A program made the position numbers and the translations under genes. Below the pieces are notes generated by a model. The model was given only the letters and a program-made list of their open reading frames with translations. It was not told the DNA's origin and ran no database searches. From Thalassospira profundimaris WP0211 (GTDB lineage Bacteria; Pseudomonadota; Alphaproteobacteria; Rhodospirillales; Thalassospiraceae), in the NCBI RefSeq assembly GCF_000300275.1, contig NZ_AMRN01000001.1:1-64000 (forward strand): DNA of 64,000 bases. Reading direction: 5' to 3'. This document shows positions 17,042 to 26,143 of the stretch, piece by piece (positions within the stretch are counted from its first letter, which is position 1; every line of letters starts with the position of its first letter).

Positions 17042-18318
17042 TACGCGCCCTCCCCGTTCAGTGACAATGGCGCAATCCGCCCCGGATTGAGAATCCCCAT
17101 GGGATCGAGGTTTTCCTTGATCCGGGCATTGATCCGGGCAAGCGCCGGGTCTTCGGGATGGAAGACCCGGGTCGCTTGACGGATTTCATCGGAGGCGCGC
17201 ACCAGATTGGCCTGCCCGCCGACATTGGCGACGATATCGCGGATCGTGCCCGCCATTGCATCAGGTGCATCGGGCACATTCGCCGCGTCAGATGCGGCGA
17301 TCTGCACCCAGATCAGGCCACCGGCCCAATCCATCATCGCCCGACCACCGGTTTTTTCGATCAGTCGGGCGCAGATATCACCACCACTTGCCGGGGGCAC
17401 CGATACCCGCCACAAAATGCTGCCGGTATTTTCCGATGCCACGAACGGCGCGACATTGGCGACAACCTTCCAGATGCTGCGGCTGTGGCTTTCGGGGACT
17501 TCGTGGCATTCGCCAAAACCGGCAAGCGCCCGGCACAGGGCATCGGCCCGCCATGCGACAGACGGCTTGGGACCTTCGATCCGCAGGGCCACAAGGCCAC
17601 TACCATATTCACCGGCCAGTGGCACATCAAGGTGCGGCGCGTCTTCGGGGGCGATCCAGGCGGCGGCGGAGACTTCGTTTTCACTGCCCATGGCAATGGT
17701 CATCGCCTTGCCCGCCGCACGCGGGTCACTGCAGGCGACAATCACGGTGGCGGATGTTTCGTCATTTGGCATGACCTTGAGCGTTACGGTATGCATCACA
17801 CCCAGCGTGCCAAAGGAACCCGCCATTAGTTTTGACAGATCAAAGCCGGTGACGTTTTTCATCACCCGGCCACCGGATTTAAAATCCTCTGCCCGGCCAG
17901 AAACGGCTTCGAACCCCAGAAGGTGATCACGTGCGGCCCCCACCTTGATCCGGCGCGGTCCGGCAAGGTTACAGGCGACCAGCCCGCCGATGGTGCCGGC
18001 ATCCGGGCCGCTTGATCCATCCAGAAGGGCCGGGAAGTTTCCGGGCTCAAAATGGAATTGCTGATTTTTTTCGGCCAGTGCCGCCTTGATATCGGCAAGC
18101 GGCGTTCCGGCACGCGCAGAGATCACCAGTTCTTCGGGCTGATAAAACAAGATCCCCGAAAGTTTGGAGCAATCCAGCACTGCGTTGGTTCGAACAGAAT
18201 GGCCAAAGGCGCGCTTGCTGCCTGATCCGATGATTTCAAGCGGGGTTTCTGATCCAAGCGCCCAACCAACCGCATCACGCAGCTGGTCTGGCGTGGTGGG
18301 GGAAAGTACGTCCACCAT
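17041..18318 (-). CDS. glcE: Glycolate oxidase FAD-binding subunit GlcE
   Basis: GlcE is the second flavoprotein of glycolate dehydrogenase (GlcDEF). The 425-aa product has a PCMH-type FAD-binding domain in its first half (ISARAGTPLADIKAAL; GSSGPDAGTIGGLVACNL; GGRVMKNVTGFDLSKLMAGSFG) and a shorter C-terminal part than GlcD. The start MVDVLSPTTPDQL at 18318 has AGGA...GAGAG just upstream; the frame extends 80 codons further up but that part is arginine/proline-rich and not conserved. The region before it contains a stem-loop (18346-18376). Confidence 0.94.
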   Translation of the reverse strand: MVDVLSPTTPDQLRDAVGWALGSETPLEIIGSGSKRAFGHSVRTNAVLDCSKLSGILFYQPEELVISARAGTPLADIKAALAEKNQQFHFEPGNFPALLDGSSGPDAGTIGGLVACNLAGPRRIKVGAARDHLLGFEAVSGRAEDFKSGGRVMKNVTGFDLSKLMAGSFGTLGVMHTVTLKVMPNDETSATVIVACSDPRAAGKAMTIAMGSENEVSAAAWIAPEDAPHLDVPLAGEYGSGLVALRIEGPKPSVAWRADALCRALAGFGECHEVPESHSRSIWKVVANVAPFVASENTGSILWRVSVPPASGGDICARLIEKTGGRAMMDWAGGLIWVQIAASDAANVPDAPDAMAGTIRDIVANVGGQANLVRASDEIRQATRVFHPEDPALARINARIKENLDPMGILNPGRIAPLSLNGEGA

Positions 18319-18345
18319 AACTCTCTCTTTTCCTCTCCTGAGCCG

Positions 18346-18376
18346 GGCCAATCGGATTTGCGGGAGCCGATTGGCC
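18346..18376. other. Stem-loop between glcD and glcE
   Basis: GGCCAATCGG (18346-18355) pairs with CCGATTGGCC (18367-18376) around an 11-nt loop. On the minus strand no T-tract follows, so it is more likely an mRNA processing or stability element than a terminator; T-rich sequence follows only on the plus strand, where no gene is present. Confidence 0.5.
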
Positions 18377-18436
18377 GGCCTTTGTTTTATCGTGTTTGTT
18401 TGTTGTTTCGTTTGATCACGCCTTAGGGGCAGGATC

Positions 18437-19930
18437 CTAAAAGCGCGGGATATCCGGGAACTTGTCAGCCACCGCCTTGGCATGCAGGGTTTTAAGTTCC
18501 CCACAGCCATGCAAGGTCGGGAATACCTTGCCGGGGTTGAGCAACTGGTCCTCGTCAAAGGCCATCTTGATGCGTTCCTGATGCTTCATGTCATCGATCG
18601 AGAACATCTCGCCCATCAGGTCGCGCTTTTCGACACCGATGCCGTGTTCACCCGACAGCACCCCGCCAACCGCGACACAAAGTCTAAGGATGTCGGCCCC
18701 GAAGGCCTCGGCCTTTTCAAGGTCACCGGCCTTGTTGGCATCAAACATGATCAGTGGATGCAAGTTGCCATCACCGGCATGGAAGACGTTGGCAACGCCC
18801 AGCCCGTGCTTTTTCGACAGGTCCTGCATACCGGTCAGCACCTCGGACAGGCGACCGCGCGGGATGGTGCCATCCATGCACATATAATCGGGTGAAATAC
18901 GACCGATCGCCGGGAAGGCGTTTTTGCGGCCCGACCAAAACAGCAGGCGTTCTTCCTCGTTCTCGGAAATGCGGGAATAGACCGCCCCGCAATCCTTGGC
19001 GATTTTGCCAACACGGTCGATCAGGTAATCGACTTCGACCTGCGGGCCATCAAGTTCGACCAGAAGAAGGGCCTCGACATCGAGCGGATAGCCGGCCTGA
19101 ACAAATTCCTCGGTCGCCTTGATTGCCGGGGCATCCATCATTTCAAGACCGCCCGGAATGATGCCGGCGGCAATGATGGCGGCAACGCAATTGCCACCTT
19201 CTTCGGATGAATTAAAGCCCAGCAACAGCGCACGGGCGGTTTCGGGTTTGCGCAGGATCCGCACCGTCACCTCGGTCACGATGCCAAGAAGGCCTTCGGA
19301 CCCGGTGATGATGCCAAGCAAATCATAGCCCGCCTGATCAAGGCCCTTGCCACCGATGCGCAGGATGTCACCTTCGATGGTGACCATTTCAACACCCAAC
19401 ACATTGTTGGTGGTAAGCCCGTATTTCAGGCAATGCACACCGCCGGAATTTTCGGCGATGTTGCCGCCAATCGAACAGGCAATCTGGCTGGACGGATCGG
19501 GGGCGTAATAGAACCCCTTGTGTTCGACCGCGCGCGTGATGCCAAGGTTGGTGACACCGGGCTGCACGACGGCGGCCCGGTTGTCCCAATCGATGTCGAG
19601 CACGCGATTGAATTTCATCATACTAATGGTAATCGCATCGGCCATCGGAAGTGCGCCACCGGACAAACCGGTACCGGCACCGCGCGGAACGACACGGATT
19701 TTATTGGTATGACAATATTTCAGGATGGCTGCGACCTGGGCGGTATTTTCCGGCAGGACGACAATCATCGGCAATTGCCGATAGGCCATCAACCCATCGC
19801 ATTCATAGGGCCTGAGCTGATCATCATCGACAATAACCCCGCCCGGTGACGGGATGATATCGCGCATGGCGGCGATAATGTCCTTGCGACGTGCAAGTGT
19901 GTGTTGATCAGGCTCAGGCATCCTAAGCAT
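18437..19930 (-). CDS. glcD: Glycolate oxidase subunit GlcD (FAD-linked)
   Basis: GlcD is the catalytic flavoprotein oxidising glycolate (or D-lactate) to glyoxylate (or pyruvate). The 497-aa protein has the FAD-binding PCMH fold (VVPRGAGTGLSGGALP; GVTNLGITRAVEHKGFYYAPDPSS; GGNIAENSGGVHCLKYG) and the FAD-oxidase C-terminal domain ending in the conserved GEHGIGVEKR and LLNPGKVFP motifs. Start ATG 19930 has GGAG 10 nt upstream; ATG 19921 is an alternative. It begins only 7 nt after the pyc stop, so pyc and glcD very probably share a transcript. Confidence 0.95.
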   Translation of the reverse strand: MLRMPEPDQHTLARRKDIIAAMRDIIPSPGGVIVDDDQLRPYECDGLMAYRQLPMIVVLPENTAQVAAILKYCHTNKIRVVPRGAGTGLSGGALPMADAITISMMKFNRVLDIDWDNRAAVVQPGVTNLGITRAVEHKGFYYAPDPSSQIACSIGGNIAENSGGVHCLKYGLTTNNVLGVEMVTIEGDILRIGGKGLDQAGYDLLGIITGSEGLLGIVTEVTVRILRKPETARALLLGFNSSEEGGNCVAAIIAAGIIPGGLEMMDAPAIKATEEFVQAGYPLDVEALLLVELDGPQVEVDYLIDRVGKIAKDCGAVYSRISENEEERLLFWSGRKNAFPAIGRISPDYMCMDGTIPRGRLSEVLTGMQDLSKKHGLGVANVFHAGDGNLHPLIMFDANKAGDLEKAEAFGADILRLCVAVGGVLSGEHGIGVEKRDLMGEMFSIDDMKHQERIKMAFDEDQLLNPGKVFPTLHGCGELKTLHAKAVADKFPDIPRF

Positions 19931-19937
19931 CGGTGGG

Positions 19938-22900
19938 TTACTCCGTTAATTCGACCAGCAGGTCCTTGGCTTCGACCTGTGTCCCGGCCGGGGCGTGGAT
20001 TTTGGCCACGGTTCCATCCTTTTCGGCGTGAACCGCGGTTTCCATTTTCATGGCTTCGAGCGAGCACATCACATCACCCGACTTGATCTTCTGGCCCTCG
20101 GACACGTGGACTTCGACCACCAGACCCGGCATCGGGGCTGCGACATGCAGCTTGTTGCCATCTTCGGCCTTTGGTTTTGTCTTGCCCGTGCCGGCCAGTG
20201 TCTTGTCGGCGACCTTGACGGTGCGGGGCTGACCGTTGAGTTCAAAGAACACGGTACGGTTGCCCTCCTCGTCACCGGCCTCGGACGTGGTCAGATAGCG
20301 GATGACAAGGGTTTTGCCCTTTTCAAGATCAACCGAGATTTCATCGTTCTGGTTCATCCCGTAGAAGAAGACCGGGGTTGGCAGAACCGAAACATCGGCG
20401 TTGTGGCTGCGGTGTTCGGCGTAATCAAGGAACACCTTGGGATACATCACATAAGATGCAACCTCGGCGTCAGAGATATTGCTGCGATGGGTTTTCTTTT
20501 CGATCTCCTTGCGGGTCGCTTCGAAATCAATCGGCGGCAATGATTTGCCCGGACGATCCGTTAGTGCCTCGGCCCCCTTAAGCACCTTGCGCTGCAAGGC
20601 GGGCGGGAAGCCACCGACCGGCTGACCGATCTCACCACGGAAGAAGGAAATGACGCTGTCGGGGAAGGTAATGTCCTTTTTAGGGTCAAGAACGTCTTCC
20701 TCAGACAAACCGGAGGTCACCATCATGAGCGCCATATCGCCGACAACCTTGGAGCTTGGCGTCACCTTGACGACATCGCCAAACATCTTGTTGACCGCGG
20801 CATAGGCCTTGGAAACCTCGGGCCAGCGATCCTCGATCCCGAGTGCGCGGGCCTGCTGGCGCAGGTTGGTGTACTGGCCGCCCGGCATTTCGTGGACATA
20901 GACGTCAGAGGTGCCACTGCGGATATCGCTTTCAAAGCCTGCGTAATAGCGGCGGATCTGTTCCCAATAGGTCGAGATTTCCTTGAGCGCCTCGGTCTTA
21001 AGCCCCGGATCACGCGGCTGGCCGATATAGTTATTGGCAATCGAGCCCAGGTTCGGCTGGGACGTCAGGCCCGACATCGAATCCATTGCCGCATCGACGG
21101 CATCAACCCCGGCATCAATCGCGGCAATCACGGTGGCGGCCGAGATGCCGCTGGTGTCGTGGGTATGGAAGTGGATCGGGATATTGACCGTGTCCTTGAG
21201 TGCTGTGATCAGCTCGGTCGCAGCGGCCGGACGCAGCACACCTGCCATATCCTTGAGACCGAGAATATGGGCCCCGGCAGATTCAAGTTCGCGGGCCATA
21301 TTCACATAGTAATCAAGGTTATATTTCGGGCGGTCCTTGTCATAGATGTCGCCGGTGTAACAGATGGTCGCTTCGCAGAGTTTGTCGGTTTTAAGCACCG
21401 ATTCCATCGCGACCTTCATGTTTTCAACCCAGTTGAGGCTATCAAACACGCGGAAGACATCCATGCCGTGTTCGGCCGCCTGCTTGACGAAGTAGTCGAC
21501 CGCATTATCGGGATAGTTGGTATAGCCAACCGCGTTCGAGGCCCGCAGCAGCATCTGGGTCAGGATATTGGGTACGCGTTCGCGCAGCTTGACCAGACGA
21601 TCCCACGGGTCTTCTTTCAGGAAGCGCATGGCAACATCAAACGTCGCCCCGCCCCAGCATTCGATTGAAAACAGTTCCGGCAGACCATGCGCGTAATAAG
21701 GCGCGATTTCGAGCATGTCATAGGTGCGCATGCGGGTCGCCAGAAGGGATTGGTGGGCATCACGCATGGTGGTGTCAGTCATCAGGACGCGTTCCTGATC
21801 CTTCATCCAGCGCGAGAAACCTTCGGGCCCCAATTGATCAAGCTTTTGCTTGGTGCCCGGGCGTATTTCACCAAGATCGATTGATTTTGGCATCACCGGA
21901 TCATGCAGATTGGTCGGCACCACGCGGCCTTCGACTTCGGGGTTGCCATTGACCGCAACCTCGCCGATGAAGCGCAGCAGGCGGGTGGCACGGTCGCGCC
22001 GGCGCACGAACTTGAACAGATCGGGCGTTTCGTCAATGAAACGGGTCGTATATTCGCCAGCGCGGAATTTCGGGTGATTGATCAGGTTTTCAAGGAAGGC
22101 CAGGTTGGTGGCAACACCGCGAATACGGAATTCGCGCAAGGCGCGGTCCATGCGATCCACTGCCTCACGCGGGGTGCTGCCCCATGCGGTGACCTTTTCA
22201 AGCATGCTGTCATAGAACGGCGTGATTACTGCGCCGGAATAGGCCGTGCCGCCATCCAGACGAATGCCAAAGCCGTTGGCCCCACGATACACCTTGATGA
22301 TCCCGTAATCGGGGACAAAGTTGTTTTCCGGGTTTTCGGTGGTGATACGGCACTGAAGCGCGTGGTCGCGCAACTTGATTTTATCCTGCCAGGGGATACC
22401 GGTTTCGGACGGGAAACCGATGCGGCCACCCTGGGCGATCAGGATCTGTGCCTTGACCAGATCAAAGCCGGTCACGCATTCGGTAACGGTGTGTTCGACC
22501 TGAATGCGCGGGTTGACCTCGATGAAGTAGAACTTGGATGTATCAACATCCATCAGGAACTCGACCGTGCCGGCATTGACGTAATTAGCCGCCTTGCCAA
22601 GGCGGATCGCGGCGTCACAAATCTCGGCGCGCTGATCATCATCGAGATAGGGTGCGGGTGCGCGCTCGACCACCTTTTGGTTGCGGCGCTGAACCGAACA
22701 GTCACGTTCATAAAGATGCACAAGGGTGCCGTGATTATCGCCAAGCAGCTGCACCTCGACATGGCGCGCACGGCGGATCAGTTTTTCAAAATAAACCTCG
22801 CCATTGCCAAAGGCGGCCTCGGCCTCGCGCCGTGCTGCCAGCACCTGACCCGACAGGTCCTTGCCATTTTCGATGACGCGCATGCCACGGCCACCGCCGC

Positions 22901-23408
22901 CCCAGCTGGCTTTGAGCATAAGCGGATAGCCGATTTTCTCGGCGATGCGGGTGACTTCTGCCATGTCTTCGGGAAGCGCGCTTGAGGCGGGCATGACCGG
23001 CACACCGGCACTTTCGGCCAGATTACGCGCAGATACCTTGTTGCCAAGGGTGCGCATGACTTCTGAGTCTGGGCCGATGAACTGAATGCCGGCCTCGGCA
23101 CAGGCATCGGCGAATTCGGGATTTTCCGACAGGAAGCCGTAACCCGGATGGATCGCATCGACATCGGCATCACGTGCGACACGCAGGATGTCTTCGATAT
23201 CAAGATAGGCGCGAATGGGCTTGTTGCCCTTCCCCACCGTGTAGCTTTCGTCCGCCTTGAAACGGTGAAGGGCGAAGCGGTCCTCGTCAGAGAAGATCGC
23301 AACTGTGCGAATGCCAAGTTCGTTGGCGGCTCGCAGAACACGAATCGCAATCTCGCCACGGTTGGCGACCAGAAGTTTACGGATACGCTTTGGTGCTGAA
23401 CGCGTCAT
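19938..23408 (-). CDS. pyc: Pyruvate carboxylase
   Basis: Pyruvate carboxylase makes oxaloacetate from pyruvate, bicarbonate and ATP. The 1156-aa single chain has the full order: biotin carboxylase (residues 1-460; KLLVANRGEIAIRVLRAA, ATP-grasp GGGGRGMRV), carboxyltransferase (about 545-830; DTTMRDAHQSLLATR, the metal-binding HFHTHDT), the allosteric/central domain, and a C-terminal biotinyl domain with the biotin lysine in EAMKME (about K1121). ATG 23408 gives the family's usual N-terminus; TAGGAG is 10 nt upstream. The leader holds a perfect GntR-type palindrome and a stem-loop. Linkage with glcDEF suggests replenishing oxaloacetate while C2/C3 acids are oxidised. Confidence 0.97.
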   Translation of the reverse strand: MTRSAPKRIRKLLVANRGEIAIRVLRAANELGIRTVAIFSDEDRFALHRFKADESYTVGKGNKPIRAYLDIEDILRVARDADVDAIHPGYGFLSENPEFADACAEAGIQFIGPDSEVMRTLGNKVSARNLAESAGVPVMPASSALPEDMAEVTRIAEKIGYPLMLKASWGGGGRGMRVIENGKDLSGQVLAARREAEAAFGNGEVYFEKLIRRARHVEVQLLGDNHGTLVHLYERDCSVQRRNQKVVERAPAPYLDDDQRAEICDAAIRLGKAANYVNAGTVEFLMDVDTSKFYFIEVNPRIQVEHTVTECVTGFDLVKAQILIAQGGRIGFPSETGIPWQDKIKLRDHALQCRITTENPENNFVPDYGIIKVYRGANGFGIRLDGGTAYSGAVITPFYDSMLEKVTAWGSTPREAVDRMDRALREFRIRGVATNLAFLENLINHPKFRAGEYTTRFIDETPDLFKFVRRRDRATRLLRFIGEVAVNGNPEVEGRVVPTNLHDPVMPKSIDLGEIRPGTKQKLDQLGPEGFSRWMKDQERVLMTDTTMRDAHQSLLATRMRTYDMLEIAPYYAHGLPELFSIECWGGATFDVAMRFLKEDPWDRLVKLRERVPNILTQMLLRASNAVGYTNYPDNAVDYFVKQAAEHGMDVFRVFDSLNWVENMKVAMESVLKTDKLCEATICYTGDIYDKDRPKYNLDYYVNMARELESAGAHILGLKDMAGVLRPAAATELITALKDTVNIPIHFHTHDTSGISAATVIAAIDAGVDAVDAAMDSMSGLTSQPNLGSIANNYIGQPRDPGLKTEALKEISTYWEQIRRYYAGFESDIRSGTSDVYVHEMPGGQYTNLRQQARALGIEDRWPEVSKAYAAVNKMFGDVVKVTPSSKVVGDMALMMVTSGLSEEDVLDPKKDITFPDSVISFFRGEIGQPVGGFPPALQRKVLKGAEALTDRPGKSLPPIDFEATRKEIEKKTHRSNISDAEVASYVMYPKVFLDYAEHRSHNADVSVLPTPVFFYGMNQNDEISVDLEKGKTLVIRYLTTSEAGDEEGNRTVFFELNGQPRTVKVADKTLAGTGKTKPKAEDGNKLHVAAPMPGLVVEVHVSEGQKIKSGDVMCSLEAMKMETAVHAEKDGTVAKIHAPAGTQVEAKDLLVELTE

Positions 23409-23478
23409 GGACACCGGGCTCCTACCACAATTTCCTGGCAGGAACGTGCCTGTGCGCGCCTGCCAAAACCAAGTGAAA

Positions 23479-23544
23479 CGCCACGATATGGTCCCGGAAT
23501 GCGTTGCGGTGCGGGATGCCTGCAACGCCATATCCATTGTGGCG
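23479..23544 (-). promoter_or_regulatory. Stem-loop in the pyc leader
   Basis: CGCCAC-GATATGG (23479-23491) pairs with CCATATC-4 nt bulge-GTGGCG (23528-23544), enclosing a second stem GCGTTGC/GCAACGC (23501-23507, 23522-23528). On the minus strand this nested hairpin would lie about 70-135 nt before the pyc start. It matches no riboswitch class I recognise. Confidence 0.4.
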
Positions 23545-23665
23545 ATACGGGATGCCAGCACGCTGAGATCTTGTGCAATGCATCCAGAGCTTTTGGCGCC
23601 CGGTGGGCAGGCGACGGTTCTGGTATATGCGCATTGCCCTCTCCCTGTCAAAGCATGATCTCGTA

Positions 23666-23682
23666 AATTGGTATTACCAATT
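23666..23682. promoter_or_regulatory. Perfect GntR/FadR-subfamily operator (PdhR/LldR/GlcC type)
   Basis: AATTGGTATTACCAATT is a perfect palindrome of two 8-bp arms around a central T. It matches the TTGGT-N3-ACCAA operator used by FadR-subfamily GntR regulators of pyruvate, lactate and glycolate genes (family knowledge). It sits in the divergent gap between pyc-glcDEF and the Cache-domain kinase. No GntR gene is in the window, so the regulator acts from elsewhere. Confidence 0.75.
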
Positions 23683-23841
23683 ATTGGAGATCCCGACCAG
23701 TTTCTTTTCACCATGCGGAACAGCTCAGCCCCGCTTTCTCAATCAGGGCGATGGGAAAACCGCGATCTTTCAGCGACTTTTGGCGCGGATATGCTATTGT
23801 CCGCGATCAGAAAAACGGAAATTCCCGAAACGGTTACGCCC

Positions 23842-25245
23842 ATGCCGAAGCTCAATCTTCGACTAAAGTTTTTGCTGCTCTCGATCCTGCCGCTGGTTCT
23901 GGCGGCGTCTGCAATCTCGTGGCTGGTGTTTGCCCAGGCCGAACGCCTGGCCGAGGCCGAGATCAGGACCTTTGAACGCAACATCCTTCAGGCCAGAAAG
24001 GACGAGCTGAAAAGCTATCTTGAGCTGGCGATGAAATCGATCGACCACATCTATTCGGTGGCAAGCCCGCTGGATGCGGTTTCAAAAGAACGTGTGAAAG
24101 CGATCATCGAAGATCTGTCTTATGGCGAGGATGGATACTTCTTTATCTATGACCGCGATGGCACCGCCCTTGTCGATCCGCCGCAACCCTGGCGCCTTGG
24201 CCGGACCTATTGGAACCTGCGCGATATCAATGGCAACACAGTCATTCAGGGCCTGATTTTCAATGCCGAAAAGGGTGGCGATTTCATGCGCCACGTCTGG
24301 GAAAAACCATCGACCGGGGAGCCGACCGAAAAAATCACCTATTCCCTGATGCTGGATAAATGGGACTGGATGATCGGCACGGGCATTTATATCGACGATA
24401 TCGCCGAACAGGTGACCGAGATCGAGGCCGAGGTTTCCACCCATATCCGCGAAACCACCATGTCGATCATCGGGGTGACGATCCTTGCAGTGTTGCTGGT
24501 GGGGATATCGGGCACGGTGGTCACATTGTCCGAACGCAAACTTGCCGACTCAAAGCTTAAGGAACTGACACATAGGGTGGTTGATGTGCAGGAACAGGAA
24601 CGCCTGCGCGTGTCGCGCGAGCTGCATGACGGCATCAGTCAGATATTGGTTTCGGTCAAATATGCGGTTGAAACCGCAATTGCGCGCATCACCCAGAAAC
24701 GCGACAACGCGATTGAACCCATGGAAAAGGCCGCCAACCGATTGCAGGACGCCATCCATGAAGTGCGGCGGATTTCGCGCGATTTGCGCCCAGCCGTGCT
24801 CGATGACCTTGGCCTGAAACCCGCGATTGAGAGCATGTGTGCAGAACTTCAGGACCGGTCCGGTATCCTGATTGAGGTGAAATGCGACAATGTCGACGGG
24901 CAGCTTGATATCGACAAGAAGACAACGCTGTATCGCGTGTTGCAGGAGACCCTGACCAATATCGAACGCCATGCCGATGCGACGGTGGTGAAAATTTCGA
25001 TCAAACGCGAAGGCAGCAGCATTATCATGCGCATTGCCGATAACGGGGTCGGGTTTGAAACCAACCGATATATCCGCAACCGCGATCCGCGGGCGGGCAT
25101 TGGTTTGCGCAACATGCGCGAACGCATGGAATTCCATGGCGGCGGGCTTTCGGTACGCTCCGAACCGGACGACGGGACAAAAATCACTGCATTTATTCCC
25201 GCCAACAGCCAGAATGCCCTACCCCATGACGCTATCAGCGGTTAA
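23842..25245 (+). CDS. Cache-domain sensor histidine kinase (NarX/DegS-type HisKA_3)
   Basis: A membrane sensor kinase of 467 aa. A first helix (about 10-32) is followed by a periplasmic single-Cache domain (about 40-195; YGEDGYFFIYDRDGTALVDP, WDWMIGTGIYIDDI), a second helix (about 207-228), a HisKA_3 dimerisation domain with phospho-acceptor H262 in SRELHDGISQIL, and an HATPase_c domain (RHADAT, IADNGVGF, GIGLRNMRERM). Cache domains of this kind bind small carboxylates or amino acids. I start at ATG 23842; a longer frame would run through the operator palindrome. The response regulator gene follows 49 nt later. The divergent carboxylate genes make a C2/C3-acid ligand plausible but unproven. 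Confidence 0.9.
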   Translation: MPKLNLRLKFLLLSILPLVLAASAISWLVFAQAERLAEAEIRTFERNILQARKDELKSYLELAMKSIDHIYSVASPLDAVSKERVKAIIEDLSYGEDGYFFIYDRDGTALVDPPQPWRLGRTYWNLRDINGNTVIQGLIFNAEKGGDFMRHVWEKPSTGEPTEKITYSLMLDKWDWMIGTGIYIDDIAEQVTEIEAEVSTHIRETTMSIIGVTILAVLLVGISGTVVTLSERKLADSKLKELTHRVVDVQEQERLRVSRELHDGISQILVSVKYAVETAIARITQKRDNAIEPMEKAANRLQDAIHEVRRISRDLRPAVLDDLGLKPAIESMCAELQDRSGILIEVKCDNVDGQLDIDKKTTLYRVLQETLTNIERHADATVVKISIKREGSSIIMRIADNGVGFETNRYIRNRDPRAGIGLRNMRERMEFHGGGLSVRSEPDDGTKITAFIPANSQNALPHDAISG

Positions 25246-25294
25246 TCTGATGACGCACAACCCGACAGTCACGCGACAGGAACTCGTTTGATCC

Positions 25295-25975
25295 ATGACC
25301 AATGCCACCATTGCCAACGAAGTTTATTCCACCCATCGGCCATTGCGGATTTTGCTTTGCGACGATCACGCACTTGTCATGGATGGCATCCGATCGCGAC
25401 TGGAATGCTTTGAACATATCAATATCGTTGGCGAGGCCGGCAACGGGGCCGAGGCATTGACCATGGCCGGTGACCTGCATCCTGATATCGTCCTGATGGA
25501 CATTTCGATGCCGGTGATGAACGGGTTGGAAGCAGCCGAGAAATTCCGTGAAACCCTGCCCGATACCAAGGTTGTCATCCTGTCGATGCATGAAAACCCG
25601 GAATATCTGCGCACCGCCCAGCAGGCGGGTGCAAAGGGCTTTATCCTGAAAGATGTGTCATCCAATGACATGGTGCGTGCGATTGAAACCATTGCCAATG
25701 GCGGTGAGGCGTATAGTTCCACATTCGATCGCATCAGTGATGGCGAAGATAACAACAGCGATGGCGTGCCGCTGACATCGCGTGAACGCACGGTCTTGCG
25801 CCTGTTGGCCAAGGGGGCGAGCAACAAGCATGTTGCCCGTGAACTGGATATCAGTGTCCGCACCGTTGAAACCCACCGCCGCAACATCAAGCGCAAACTT
25901 GGTATCGACAGTTCGGCCGGTCTGGTGCGCTATGCCATTGAAAAGGGTCTGGTCACCCTTGATTCCAATAGCTGA
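25295..25975 (+). CDS. LuxR/NarL-family response regulator
   Basis: A 226-aa two-component regulator: receiver domain (residues 17-135) with D23/D24, phosphoacceptor D69 in LMDISMP and the conserved lysine in FILKDV; then an acidic linker and a C-terminal LuxR-type HTH (about 160-222; LTSRERTVLRLLAKGASNKH, SVRTVETHRRNIKRKL). It is the obvious partner of the HisKA_3 kinase just upstream, and both are the type that pair (NarX-NarL style). DNA targets are unknown; the neighbouring pyc-glc genes are candidates only by position. Confidence 0.93.
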   Translation: MTNATIANEVYSTHRPLRILLCDDHALVMDGIRSRLECFEHINIVGEAGNGAEALTMAGDLHPDIVLMDISMPVMNGLEAAEKFRETLPDTKVVILSMHENPEYLRTAQQAGAKGFILKDVSSNDMVRAIETIANGGEAYSSTFDRISDGEDNNSDGVPLTSRERTVLRLLAKGASNKHVARELDISVRTVETHRRNIKRKLGIDSSAGLVRYAIEKGLVTLDSNS

Positions 25976-26143
25976 AATCACGATCTGGATCACAGTTGTG
26001 CGCCGACCAGCATGACTTTGCTTTGATTTCACATTCTGGTACGGTACATTAGGTTCAGGATTGGATTGATTAAACTTTTCAATTCCGGCCGTATCCGGGT
26101 TTGATCGACCACCCAGATCAGCCCGACGTCATGGGTAGAGAGC

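Noticed and set aside
17041..18558. 80 extra codons at the glcE N-terminus
   Set aside because: The part before ATG 18318 is Arg/Pro-rich, crosses the intergenic hairpin and lacks family similarity; a strong ribosome-binding site lies at 18318.
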